From positions 21,393,019 through 21,457,018 of the forward strand of contig NC_064539.1 of NCBI RefSeq assembly GCF_023856365.1: DNA of 64,000 nt. Direction: 5' to 3'. The first letter of the stretch is position 1. Each line of letters starts with the position of its first letter. The notes under the pieces are model-generated. The model was not told the origin of the DNA, searched no databases, and saw only the letters and a list, made by a program, of their open reading frames with translations. Position numbers and translations under genes: made by a program. Below, piece after piece: positions 1-11,100 of this stretch. Source of the DNA: Brienomyrus brachyistius (Eukaryota > Chordata > Actinopteri > Osteoglossiformes > Mormyridae).

Positions 1-118
1 GCTAAACAAACTTTCTGTTACAGATGAAAACACCATAATCACCATAGTTTTAATAACAGGGCTGCAAACACATACGCACACTCTCCCTTAGGCAGAAGGC
101 ATGCGTTACCCAACTTAC

Positions 119-3100
119 CCGTCATTGGAGCAGGTGAGGAATTCCTCCTTGATCTTGGGATGCCAGCAGCCACCGTTGAGCATGGCTGTATGACCCTGTG
201 GAGAACAGGACCAATCAGCAGTCAAGAGATAGGCCACGCCTCCAATAGTCAGTAACCAGCATCTGCAGCTCAAGTCACCCCTAACCCACTTTAAGCTGCG
301 GTGGGTAGCTAGCGTGCGAGGGTAAGCCAGCCCCCACCCCCCCAATCTGACCTACAGCCAACACTAGTCAAGACCATGACAGCGTTGCAATAGAAGCTGG
401 AGAGTGTCAGTCGAAACAAATAACTTTAATAAGGAGGATGGAGAAGGGGTTAGGAGCATAAGGGGATGGCGGACAGCTGGTGAGGTTCCTGCCGACTCCT
501 GCCAAAACACAGAGGACCACGGGGGTCTGCCCCCGCCCCCCACAAACAGGCAGGAAGAGCAGCGGCCAGAAAGCGGCCGTTTGTTCAGGGTTCAGCTGCA
601 GGGAAACCAAGCCGGAGCAGAGAGAAGCAGCCAGGAAGCCCAATGCCTCCCCGGAGAGCAACAAACAGGCTAAATAAAGACGGGAGGGACGGTGCGGACC
701 CTCGCCAAGCGCAGGGGGGGGGCCCTAACCGTACCCCTCACTCTAATTAGAGTCGCTTCACCAGGCACCAATTCACTGCACAGAACAAGAGAGCAAATTG
801 GCGATGACTAAACAAAAACGGACTAACTCCCAGATGACCGGGCAGCTGGAGGAAGCAGAGCATTCTGGGAGGGGGCTCTCAAACCCAGGGCCCAGTCACT
901 GGGCCTGCAAACAGTCCCCACCGTCAGTCAGTCGGCCTGGCCACGCTGCCAGTGACATTACTGTGCGATGTTGTTTATGTGACATGGCCTACTAGAGTCT
1001 GTAGGGGGGACTAGCCTGCTGCTTTTTACATAAAAAAGCCAGCCATTGGGGCTCAGAGGGGGTGCTAGTCATCCTCCAAGATCGGCGTACAGTACAAGTT
1101 CACCGGTGGGCGCTACGCCGACGGTAGCCGTCGTAAGGTGAATTGCTGCTATAGATGACAGCTGCCTTAAAACTAGCTTTCCGCTACAATCAGAGACCGT
1201 TAGCCTGTGCATCCCAATGTGTGGGATGCTGAATTAGCCCCCCCCCCCCCCCCGACATCTGCCAGAGCACAGTAAAAAAAAAAGGCTGGCCCACCTTCCA
1301 GAGTCGTGCAAGGTGGAGGGTGAATCACTCACAGCCACGGAGCAAAGCAATGGAAATACCGACGGAAACTTGGACAATCTCAGAGCATCCCGGCTCGGGG
1401 CTGCCTACCTTGGTGTTGGCCATGTCCACGATGTACTGGTCCCCTTTAATACACTCCATAACCTGGAAGCCGTCTCGGTCCAGCACCTTGGCCTGGGCAT
1501 TGCCAGCCACCACCAGGATGACATCACCAGTGATGCTGTACTGCAGGGCCTTGATCTGGTGACTGACATGGGAGGACAGTCATCACCACGATCGCCATCA
1601 CAACTGCCACAATTACAACCGCCACTACCTGCACAACAATCGGCATCACAATCACCACTATCACGACCATCATTACCACTACCAGTACAACAATCACCAT
1701 GACAGTCCCCAGAATCACAAATCACCACAATCACCAACACAGCAATCACCATCGCAATCACCACTGCTTTCACCATCACAATTGCCCCCCCTCAAATCCC
1801 TCAGCACAGTATAACAGCGCACACAATGTGAGGTCCTGACGCTCTCTGGTTCAGCGCGGCTCCTGGGAACACCCCTCCTGTCGCTTCAGGGGAGTCCCGG
1901 CTGTGAGGCAGGGGAATCCCACTCCCCGGTCAAGCATGGGGTCCTGGTAAGTACAGCACGCTCCATTTGCCTCCCAGCAGCCCCTCTCCCCTGCTAATGT
2001 GCCATGCAGTTCTGCCTGTGTGACCCGGGAGTACCGGCACTGCCTGGCCCATTAACTCCCGAAAGCCTTGCTGGGATCCACATGGCAGCAGCACTCAGCC
2101 AAGCCACCCAATGCTCCCCTTACGGTCTTGGTTTTCACTGCTGTGATGGGGAGGGAGAGGACAGTTTCTGCAGGCTGGAGGAATGAGAGCAGCCCCCCAC
2201 CCGCCAAAGGGGAACTTACCACTCGCAGGGCTGCAGCGAGCGGAAGGCTTGCAGGGACGCATCCATGCCGGCAAAGTCCCAGAACTTCACCTCGTAGTCG
2301 TAGCCCCCGGTTACCAGCCTGGCCCCTGAAGGATCCAGAGCGAGGGCCGAAACCTGGGCCAGGACAGAGGGCTCAGCTGGGAATGGAGGCCGTGTTTACT
2401 CACAGTACACGAGCAGAGCTGCTAATAAGTGTGGAGAGCTCACTAATAACAGACAGCATGACAGAGAGCAAACCAGGCGCCACCTAATGCTGGGCTTAGC
2501 AGGGCGGGCAGGGGGGAGAGCGCCACCCGCTGGAGGCTGGCTTGACTAGCAGTAGGGGAGGGGCCAAGACTTACCGTCTTACCGCCGTGCTGTAAGGTGA
2601 TCTCATGTGTGTCCGGAATCCTCTTCACTGGGTTCTGTGAATGGTGGGATAAGCAGATTATTAACAAAGCTATGGGTTCGGCTGAAAAGAGCAGAGCTCA
2701 TAGGCCCCAAACTTTGATAGAAGTCTCCTCAAACCACCCCCCCACCACCACCTTGGGTGAGGTGACCCAAGACCCAGCACGTGTCTGAGGTGCTACCTCA
2801 CTTTCTCTTATATCCACTTATTCTGTCTCAAACAGTTACACTCCAAAGCCAGCCTGGGCCCAAACCTTCCATTCCCGCAGGTCCAACCTCTGATGGACTG
2901 TAAGGTAGAAGCTGCCCAGACAGGCATCAGCTTAAGAAGGTTACGTTAGTTTGGGCAGTGATGAGGGGAGGAGGAGGACGGGTGCACCCAGGGTGAGGGG
3001 GGGGGGGGGGGCTTCTATACTGAGTGAAGAATTAATAGGCAAGTACTATTCCTATGATGGTTTCCAACAAAACCTAGACACGGTGATAAAAGTGAATTTG

Positions 3101-6100
3101 GGGGGAGGATCTGCTCAAAGTAAACCATTACATTACTCTGTCACAAACAAAAATAATAAACACTTGATCCTCAGTGTACAGAATTATTAGGCAATCAGAA
3201 CCCTTCTCAAAAAAACCAGTCAACTGAATCAGTCCAGTTTTTGATTTGATCCCATCTTATATTAGCAGAGGCAGCTAGGACCGCCCCCCAACGCTGCTCA
3301 GGGCTGCTCTGCTTGCTGCCTTGGTAAATCTCACACTTCACTAAGGCCCAGTAGTTCTCAATGGGGCTTAAGTCAGGCGATAAAGGGGAGGCTAGTGAAA
3401 ATTGAGTCACCTTTCCTGCCTTCCTTGGCCAATCTATGGAATGCTTTGATGCTTGGGAAGAGATGCTGTCCTGTACACATTTCATACCCTTTTCAAATGC
3501 TGCGGACTCTGTAACAGTGTTTGAAGATCAGCAGCTCTAAGAGCATTAACGCCACCTGCAAGTCGGAAAGGTCACACAAATTCATCCCCGATAACAGCAG
3601 ACCACACCATTGCTTGTCATACACCTCCATCGCTCTCGATTCGGAACAGTTCATGATGCACATTACTAATCCATCCACTGGCCCATTCATCTGGTCAGCG
3701 GAGCTACTCCCATCTCATCCCACGAAACCCATGTCAAATCGGCCTTTACACTCTGCCCATTCTTGAAGTTTTAGCTTGTGTGCCTTATTGAGTGGAGGCC
3801 GTGCTTCAGCCTCTGTGACCTGAGCGACGTCACGCAGCACCCAGTGCTCCTGCAGATTCCGTTCAGACTGCAGTTTAAGAAATGAAGATACTCGATACTA
3901 AAGACTTTCCGGAAGTCTCCCTTTCAATTTGACACACATCTTATGCAGTTCATTTATATCGTCTTCTCTCCACATGCTTCTTCCATCTTCGTTGGCTGTT
4001 GGCCACAAAACGTTCCACCAAACGGCAATCACGATTTATAAGTTTGACAGTTTTGATTGCTTTCCATCCCACTAACAAGTGCTTCACTATTCCGTTTACT
4101 TCTGCTCTCTGAAAGGCCCTTTTTGGACGATTTTAATAGTAATAACTGTTTGCGTAAATATTCACAGTTTCATGTTATACTCCAAACAGAAAGAACGAAT
4201 AAAAAATTGTGAGCCTGCTCCATCTTTAAACGGTCCGTTCTTAAGTGGAGATTCACCAGGATTGATAAATATTGTTCTGAAGAGAAGATACGAGTAAAAT
4301 ACACACTTGCCTAATAATTCTGCAGGGAGAGTGTAATCAGAACCCCAGCTGCAGAGTTTACACCCCGTGAGCACTTTGCCAATGGTGATCTCTAACAGGC
4401 AGTCCTCTGGGGCACATGAACAGCAAAGCTGAAGCATTCAACTGACATCAACCCAGAGATGGATGCGGGTCATCGAATACCAAATCATCTGGGGGGTCCC
4501 AGGTCACCCCCATAGATTCCCCGGAAAAAAATTCAGATGCTCCTATACCAAACTTATGGGGAAATCCCAAATATTAGGTCTGCATCTCTATTAGTTTTCA
4601 AACTACAGCCTTTTAACGTTTTAATTTTATGCGTTTGCTGACTGTTTCAGCATTTATAGGTCCCTCGGTATGGCCTTGAAACTTTGCGAACAGGGTTATC
4701 TTTGTCTATGAAATTCAATAATGCAATCAGATCAAACAATCATTTTCATGTTATTTTACCATGTATGCTTACATATCCAAAGACGATCTGTCAAAAATAT
4801 GTTGCTACTGAGCTTCCTCCTGGAGTTATGATTTAAGAATGAGCTGTTACGCTTTTGTTGCCGTATAAATTCAACCAAAACACAAATATTACGCAGTTCA
4901 GTTTCAGAATTACCACAAAGACTTATTTCAAGAAGAATACATGACAAATAAGCAAAAATGATGGTTAACTGTTTACATGGTTAAACGAAGACATGAAAAT
5001 AAGAAATTGCGAAAAATTAGCACATTTCAAAAAAACCTAACGCTCCAAATTGCAGTAATACTTATGGTTTCTGCATAAACATGACCTGGTACGTCATAAA
5101 TGGCAGGAAAGAAAAACTCTGAGTGCTTCATCTATCTGATTGAGAGGCTCTCCAATGTCACCTCGTTTGGAATTTTCAGAGGGTGCCCTGGGAAATTTTT
5201 CCCTCAAGGTGATTTGATATGGAATGACTCATGGAGATCATTGAGGTTTCAGCCTTTGGTATTGTGCTGCCCCCATGTGGAGGAACATAACAAGTCTTCA
5301 GAACACCCATTGCATGTTGGAAATGAGGTGCTGAGCTCTGGACACAGAGACAGGTAATCGATGGCACCAGTGCACCTAAGCAATAGAACAGAAAGCGGGG
5401 ATGACCGAGAGGGTCGTCTGCTCAACGGAGACGTATCCCACAATCATCTTCCCGATTAACTCACATCATCATCCTCTTCATCCTTCATATCGTCACTGTC
5501 ATCCTCGTCATCATCTGCCGTGCTGCCTCTATATCCTGGTGGCAGTGGAGGCCCCACGGGAGCATCATCATCCTCATCCTCACTCTCATCCACACCTGCC
5601 CCAGGAGGGACAGGGGGGCCTATAAGCTTGGAGTCTGAATCGGAGTCAGAGCTGCAGCTGCTGTCGTCGTTGTCCTTTGGTATCTGCCTACAGAGAGACA
5701 GAGACATTACTCCAAAAAGCCACTGGATGGCAGCAGAGGGATCCTGCTGATAAAGGTATCCTTGGCGCACGATGCACAGGACTGTAATCACAATTAAAAA
5801 CATAATGATGGGGGGGCAGGACCTCACCTGGGGCCTGAACTGGGAGGTGCGCTTCCACTGAGCCCCGAGCCGGCTGCCATTTCCTGCTCAACCTCCTGCT
5901 GCTGCCTTTCCTCTGAGCAGACAGACACACGCGCCGCCGTCACATAAACTCTCATATGTGTGTACAGGGATACGCACAGGTCACACGCAGAGACTGTTCT
6001 TGTCAAGTGATCACAGGAAACTGTTCTGTAAAGTTCGGTAATGTTTATACAGGGGATATCGCTAGTCATGTAGAGAGACCGGTGCCCTCCAACCAGCTCT

Positions 6101-6964
6101 CACCCAGAACTCGCTGACTCCTTTCTATGGCCGTCCGCCGCGTCTGCTCGAAGATGGCGTCCAGGTCAAACGTGCGGGCCTTTTTTCCTGGATGGACAGA
6201 AAAATAAAAAAACAAAACTGCAACGCAATGGAAAAGACCCATTTTATGTGTTTCAAATTTTGAAAAATGATCATGACATACCGAAGCCGGAGAAGCCCAT
6301 GACAGCCGTGATGTCGCTGTCATTGCTAGTGTCCTGGGAGGCTGAAGGAACAGAACGAGGAAAACAGACAGAAAGTTACACCCATATGACTTAAGAATTA
6401 CTACTTTAACCATGGCTGACAGCAGTCTGAAAGCAGGGTTCTGGCTGGAGTGGGCATCTGGCTGGAGTGAGATTTTCGATTAGAGATAAGTCTGCACATT
6501 CGTTTACATGCATGTAAGAGTTTCATTACCTTGTAAATAGTCTGTAGGGTTTTCTAACTATCACAACGCTTCAGATGTAGCTAATTTTAGGTCTCTAATG
6601 GAATATTATAGATTTCCCGTAAGATTTCCTGCGTGAGAGTTGGCAACCCTGGTGAAACTATGCAAAGAAGCATCAAGCAGAACCAAGAGCGAGACGAAAC
6701 CGGGTAAAATTGCATACTGTAGTTTGTAATGGAATAAATCGGACTGTGCTTAAACTCCAGGCAGGTGTTTATGTATAGTCTACTGACAGACGGTAACAAG
6801 AGAATTACAGACAGAACACCATCCAGCTCTGTAGCTCAATAAGGTTAAATATAATAGGAAAACTACAGCAGCCTCTCGGTAATATATTACGCCAGCTAAT
6901 GTACGAGCACCATAAAGCTAGAAAACAAGTTCAAGAAATATTTCTTACCTTCGCGGCTTTCCAT
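119..6964 (-). CDS. wdr70: WDR70, N-terminal half (exons 1-9, partial)
   Basis: WD-repeat protein linked in mammals to CUL4-DDB1 ubiquitin ligase and histone H2B ubiquitination; nuclear. Exons, read on the minus strand: 6949..6964, 6282..6341, 6104..6187, 5828..5912, 5465..5687, 2575..2634, 2220..2354, 1409..1562, 119..195, all with GT-AG borders and matching phases, about 298 codons. The N-terminus carries the conserved GFSGFGKKARTFDLDAIFEQ block. Next comes an acidic Ser/Asp stretch with two IGPPVPP/VGPPLPP motifs (exon 5), then KRIPDTHEITLQHG and the first WD repeats (VTGGYDYEVKFWDFAGMD, DRDGFQVMECIKGDQYIVDM, WHPKIKEEFLTCSNDG). The start ATG (6962-6964) opens a 16-base first coding exon. 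Remaining WD repeats lie beyond the left edge. Recognised by close similarity to human WDR70; no frame break seen. Confidence 0.95.
1575..1790. repeat. ATC/CAC-rich low-complexity tract
   Basis: Degenerate short tandem repeat of CACCATCAC/ATCACAA-type units in a WDR70 intron. It makes long but meaningless open frames on the minus strand. Confidence 0.7.
3020..4333 (-). mobile_element. Tc1/mariner DNA transposon relic with decayed transposase
   Basis: A 1.3 kb element in WDR70 intron 5. The ends are imperfect inverted repeats around AATTAATAGGCAAG (left, about 3030-3043) and CTTGCCTAATAATT (right, about 4306-4319), each flanked by TA (3018-3019 and 4334-4335), the usual Tc1/mariner target duplication. 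A second copy of the same motif, GAATTATTAGGCA, lies inside the left end at 3180-3192. The minus strand at 3207-3485 keeps the C-terminal DDE-transposase signature SPDLSPIENYW; upstream fragments (3493-3690 and beyond) are broken by stops, so it is inactive. The plan (long terminal section, internal TIR, then transposase) matches a Tc1-like family common in fish. Confidence 0.85.
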
Positions 6965-8051
6965 GTTTCTAAACCCACGGCGACCAACCAGGATGTTTGT
7001 GAACTACTGCAAAGAGGGAACTAAGCAGGCAGAAAACAGTCACTGCCATCTAGCGATTGGGAGGTGAACTTCACGCTATTCATATACTGTAACAGCCATG
7101 TATTTGTTCATTCCTCCGCTGATTGGAATGAAACACGGATTCATCAGTTTGTTTGTATATATTTCAGTAGTTCAAGTCAAACAACTTTCACATGTCCTCT
7201 CCTATGTAACGCTTTTTGTGACAAAACAAAATAACAAAAACGTAAATAAAATAAATATGAAAAAAATCAGATTATTTATAATGCCAATTAAGGTAAACCT
7301 GGATTATATTCTGAGATAATTTCATTCATCTTACTTGTTTATGTCTTTTATTTCTTTGTCGGACGTTTCTGATGTGACAGGATGTTTTTAAAAATCCATT
7401 TACAACAGATTATGCAATAATATTATTGAAGATCTGCTCCTATGAAGTGTCTCACAAAACAGCAATAATAATCATCGATCCCTGTGGATAAATTCTTTTC
7501 GCCTACTCCACTTCACACACAGACACACGTGTAGATGAGAGCAAGCATGGCAGTGAAGGGCAGCCACGTACAGCGGCGCCGTGAAGCTGGAGGTCAAGGG
7601 GCCTTGCTCAAGGGCCCCCAGATGTGACTATCGTGCCCAAACCCCACGGTACAGTGATGTGATGTGACTTACGAACTGTTATATTGTGGACGCAGCCTTC
7701 AATCTGCTCCCTTATACAGGTTGGCACAGAGAAATGACTCATTGGTGGACTTTGGCTTTCACCTTGATCAGTGCAGACACTTTGCTTTTAGTAAGGATGG
7801 CCTTTCTCATTTTTCTATAATGTTAGTATGCCTGGGGGGGGGGATTTTGGCAGCCAGTTTACCTTTTTTTCCCCACACTCTCCTCCGTTGTCGTCTGATT
7901 TTTTTTCTTTCCTTTTATTTATTTTGCCGTCCAAATTCAATTGAAAGGCCGGCTCACACCGGCGACCTTCCCGTCACAGACACAGAGGTTTACTCACCAT
8001 CACCCAGTTGCCATCACCCAAAAAGTGAATTTAAAAATCTGATGCAGGTAT
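6965..8051. other. Intergenic: WDR70 5' flank and CPLANE1 3' flank
   Basis: No gene seen. The first ~100 bases next to 6964 should hold the WDR70 5' UTR and promoter, but no TATA box or CpG-rich core stands out. 7200-7480 is AT-rich. 7555-7660 resembles a common fish interspersed repeat (the phrase CTTGCTCAAGGGCCC). The rest shows nothing recognisable. Confidence 0.6.
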
Positions 8052-8066
8052 GGCTTAAAAATTACA

Positions 8067-8072
8067 TTTATT
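8067..8072 (-). promoter_or_regulatory. Poly(A) signal of CPLANE1
   Basis: AATAAA on the minus strand, about 70 bases downstream of the CPLANE1 stop codon (8140-8142). This predicts a very short 3' UTR ending near 8045-8055. Confidence 0.75.
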
Positions 8073-8139
8073 AAACACATAAAAACCAAGGTAAATCAAC
8101 TGAGTATGCAGAGCACAGGCTGGCTCCCTACACACAGGG

Positions 8140-11100
8140 TCAGCCTGACCCCTCTCCTGCCAGCAAGCTCTCCACAGCAGCCCAGTCCAGCTTACTGAGG
8201 ATGCTTCCTGTACTCTCTGACACGCCGTCCAGCTCCAATCCGGCTTCCATCCCGGCTGCCTGGGCCGAGTCTGTCCACGGGCGCTGGGTAGAGGGCGGGG
8301 GGGGGGGGTCAGCATACGTTTCTGCACTTAATAGACTCAGTTTGGCATTAAACAAATGGGTTTGGCCTCAAGGGGAACACATATGCCCCCCTCACAGAAC
8401 AGACATAATACAAATCACACAGGAAGAGGTGCGTCTGTGCCACTGTGTGAGCCTGTACCTGTCCCCAGTCCTGGCTCTCCAGACCCAGGAGCCTCCGGAT
8501 CTCCGGGGCGGGCTCCCAGGGGCTCACCACATCCCGGTCCTCTGTGTCCTCGGGGCTGCTGCCGCACCGGTCCTCACCTCCAGTTCCCGGCACACTGTGG
8601 GGCTGCGGAACCCGCCGCGTCCTGCCCCGGACCTCAGCCTGCGCCATGCCTGTGCAGTCTCGAATGCGCGTCAGCATGCCCCGTCGTGTAAACTGGGACA
8701 GGCGGTCGCTAGGCAGGGCTTTGGCTGTCACCCCCAGGAACAGGAACGTACCGGAAAGATCAAGGCATGGGCTAGTTAGTTAATTTCTGAAATCGTGTGG
8801 GAGAAAGTGCGTGTTTCTGGAATATTCCTGTGTGGACCGGAAACCCACCAGGTCTGTGCAGGCCCAGCCTGCTGGCCCGCGAGGCCTGAGCCTCAGTCAC
8901 CCTGCCTGGGGAAGAGAGCGAGCGCAGCCCTGCTGGGGACTTGTGACTCCTCCCTGCTCTCCCAGAGGATTTACTCCTGTTTCGCAGCCCCACCCTGGAA
9001 CACATCAGTGCAAATCACACCACAGCTCCGCCCCCACTGGTTAAGCAGCCAATCAGTAACCTAGGCTACTCCTGACCTGGTGCTGCTATGAGTGCTGTTC
9101 TGCATTGGGGGCGGAGTCAGAGAGGACACGGGCAGGGCCTGCGACGCAGTGAGTAGGTCTGCCATTAAGTTGCAGGCCTCCTGAGCTCTCTGACTGTGGT
9201 GCTGCAGCAGAGCTGCCCTGTGGGAACAAGGACTACGTGACCATCTACAGGGCACAGCTTCCACGCACAGACGCGTTTACCCAGCGCCGGTCAGCCATGT
9301 CTGAGGAGGCTGATACATGATAATCCGATCTTACCTGTCCTTCTCTTCTTTGACCTTCTTGCTGAGCGTGATATCCCTGGATGTCGGCGTCTGAGAAGAA
9401 AAGACGCAACAGAAGATGCAACGAATGTTTAATTGACTGCAGGAAAAGGCTGGGTGTGTTGCTAGGGGGCGCCGGCAAGGCCCCACGCCGACCATGTCTC
9501 CCCAGACCAGCCGCACTCTCTAAGCCCAACTCTCACCAGGGTTGTGGTGCCTCTGAAGGGTTTGCGCTCCTGCTCCATTCGCTCCTCCCTTTGTTTTCGG
9601 TGCTCCGCCAACCGCTCCCTCTGTCTGCTCCTCATCCACGCCTGTACCTCCTGCTGCTCCTCCTCTGCCCGACTTGCCTGCGGCAGCCCCTGCCTGTGAG
9701 AGGAACCATAGTGTCTGAACAAGGCACAGCACAGTGTCGGCACAGACAAACAGGCCCGGTGCGTTCTGCGGTCCGAGCCGGAGCTACTGGTACACACCTT
9801 CTCAGCTTGGCGGCCTGCATGTGCGACAGACCCAGGCTCGTCGCCGACATGGCCCCGTCCCGCAGCAGCTCCCCGAGGATGTCCCCCACGTCGCTGAGCC
9901 CCGACAGGTTTAGGGACTCCTCTGGCCGCCTGGGGGGGGGGGCAGGGGGGTTGGGGGTGGCAGGGTGAGTTGGTCAAAGTAACGAGTCCCAGTGCCATCA
10001 AGTCCGGTCTCTACGCCATACCGCCACTTACCGTCCAGGGCCGGTCGCCATGGTGCCCAAGTCTGCAGGAGGAAACGACAGATGGACGAGGTGAGGAGGA
10101 GAGTAGGAGAGCAAAGGCACAAAATGCAGATCCCTGACGAGCGCGACGGGGCCGGCTGCATGAGCCCCCTGAGCGCGCTCCCAGCGACAGCACTGCCAGC
10201 ACTGCCAGTGTCAGCTTACACGTCAGGTACACATTCAGCAGGGGAACATAAGCTACGAAATCAGCAGGGAGGTGTCAGGGGCTCCAGTGAACCATGTCAC
10301 TGCAGGACACCCAACACCCCAGAGCCTGTATTTTCATTTGATGGTTCCCATATCGAAGGTATCAGTTTGTACTGACAGGAATTTAAACAAAAAGATCAAA
10401 AGAGGGCTGGGGTTACCCTGCAGGGAGGGCAGTGACTGGAAGGTGGCGCCGTCCACAGCAGCAGGCAGCGGAGAGCTGCAAAAGCGTGTCCTTGGGTCTG
10501 GGGGACCAGTGACCAGTGCAGGGACATCAAATTCAGCTCCATAGCCTTGATGATCCTCCTTCTCCTCTTCCTCTGCCTCTTCATCCTCTGGGTCTATGTG
10601 TCTCGGAGGCTGACTCACGCTGGAGGCTGACGCAGGGGGCCGGGGGATTGTGGTCATCACTGGACCCTCATCAAGTCTGAGAGCGCATCCCTTCCCCCAC
10701 CTTACCTTCCTCTGCGACCTTCACATCGACCTTGCTGCGGGGCTCCGAGCTGGGGGGCTCACGGCTGAGTGGACCCAGTGTGTCTATGGTCCTCACCAGC
10801 TGAGCAAGCAAGACTTCTGTCAGTGAAATGAGAGACAGGGCAGACACTCGGGACACAGAGGTGGCCAGGATACAGGGGTGTCACTGCATAGAGATACAGG
10901 GGACAGGTGGGGTGGGGTGGGGGGTGAGTGAGACAGGGTACCATCCTGCTGCTGGCGAACTCCCGCTCCATGTGGTCGGCCATCTTCTGCAAGGCACTCA
11001 GCTGGGCATCCATCTCCGACAGGCAGCTCCACGCCTGCCTCCTGGACATCGCCCACCGGTCCGGCTGACCCCGCCCCAGAGCTTCCTGCCCCAGAGCATC

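Noticed and set aside
1405..1779. 124-codon minus-strand frame
   Set aside because: It overlaps WDR70 exon 1409..1562 in another frame and continues into ATC/CAC repeats.
5100..5357. 85-codon plus-strand frame in WDR70 intron 5
   Set aside because: No similarity to a known family and no splice partners.
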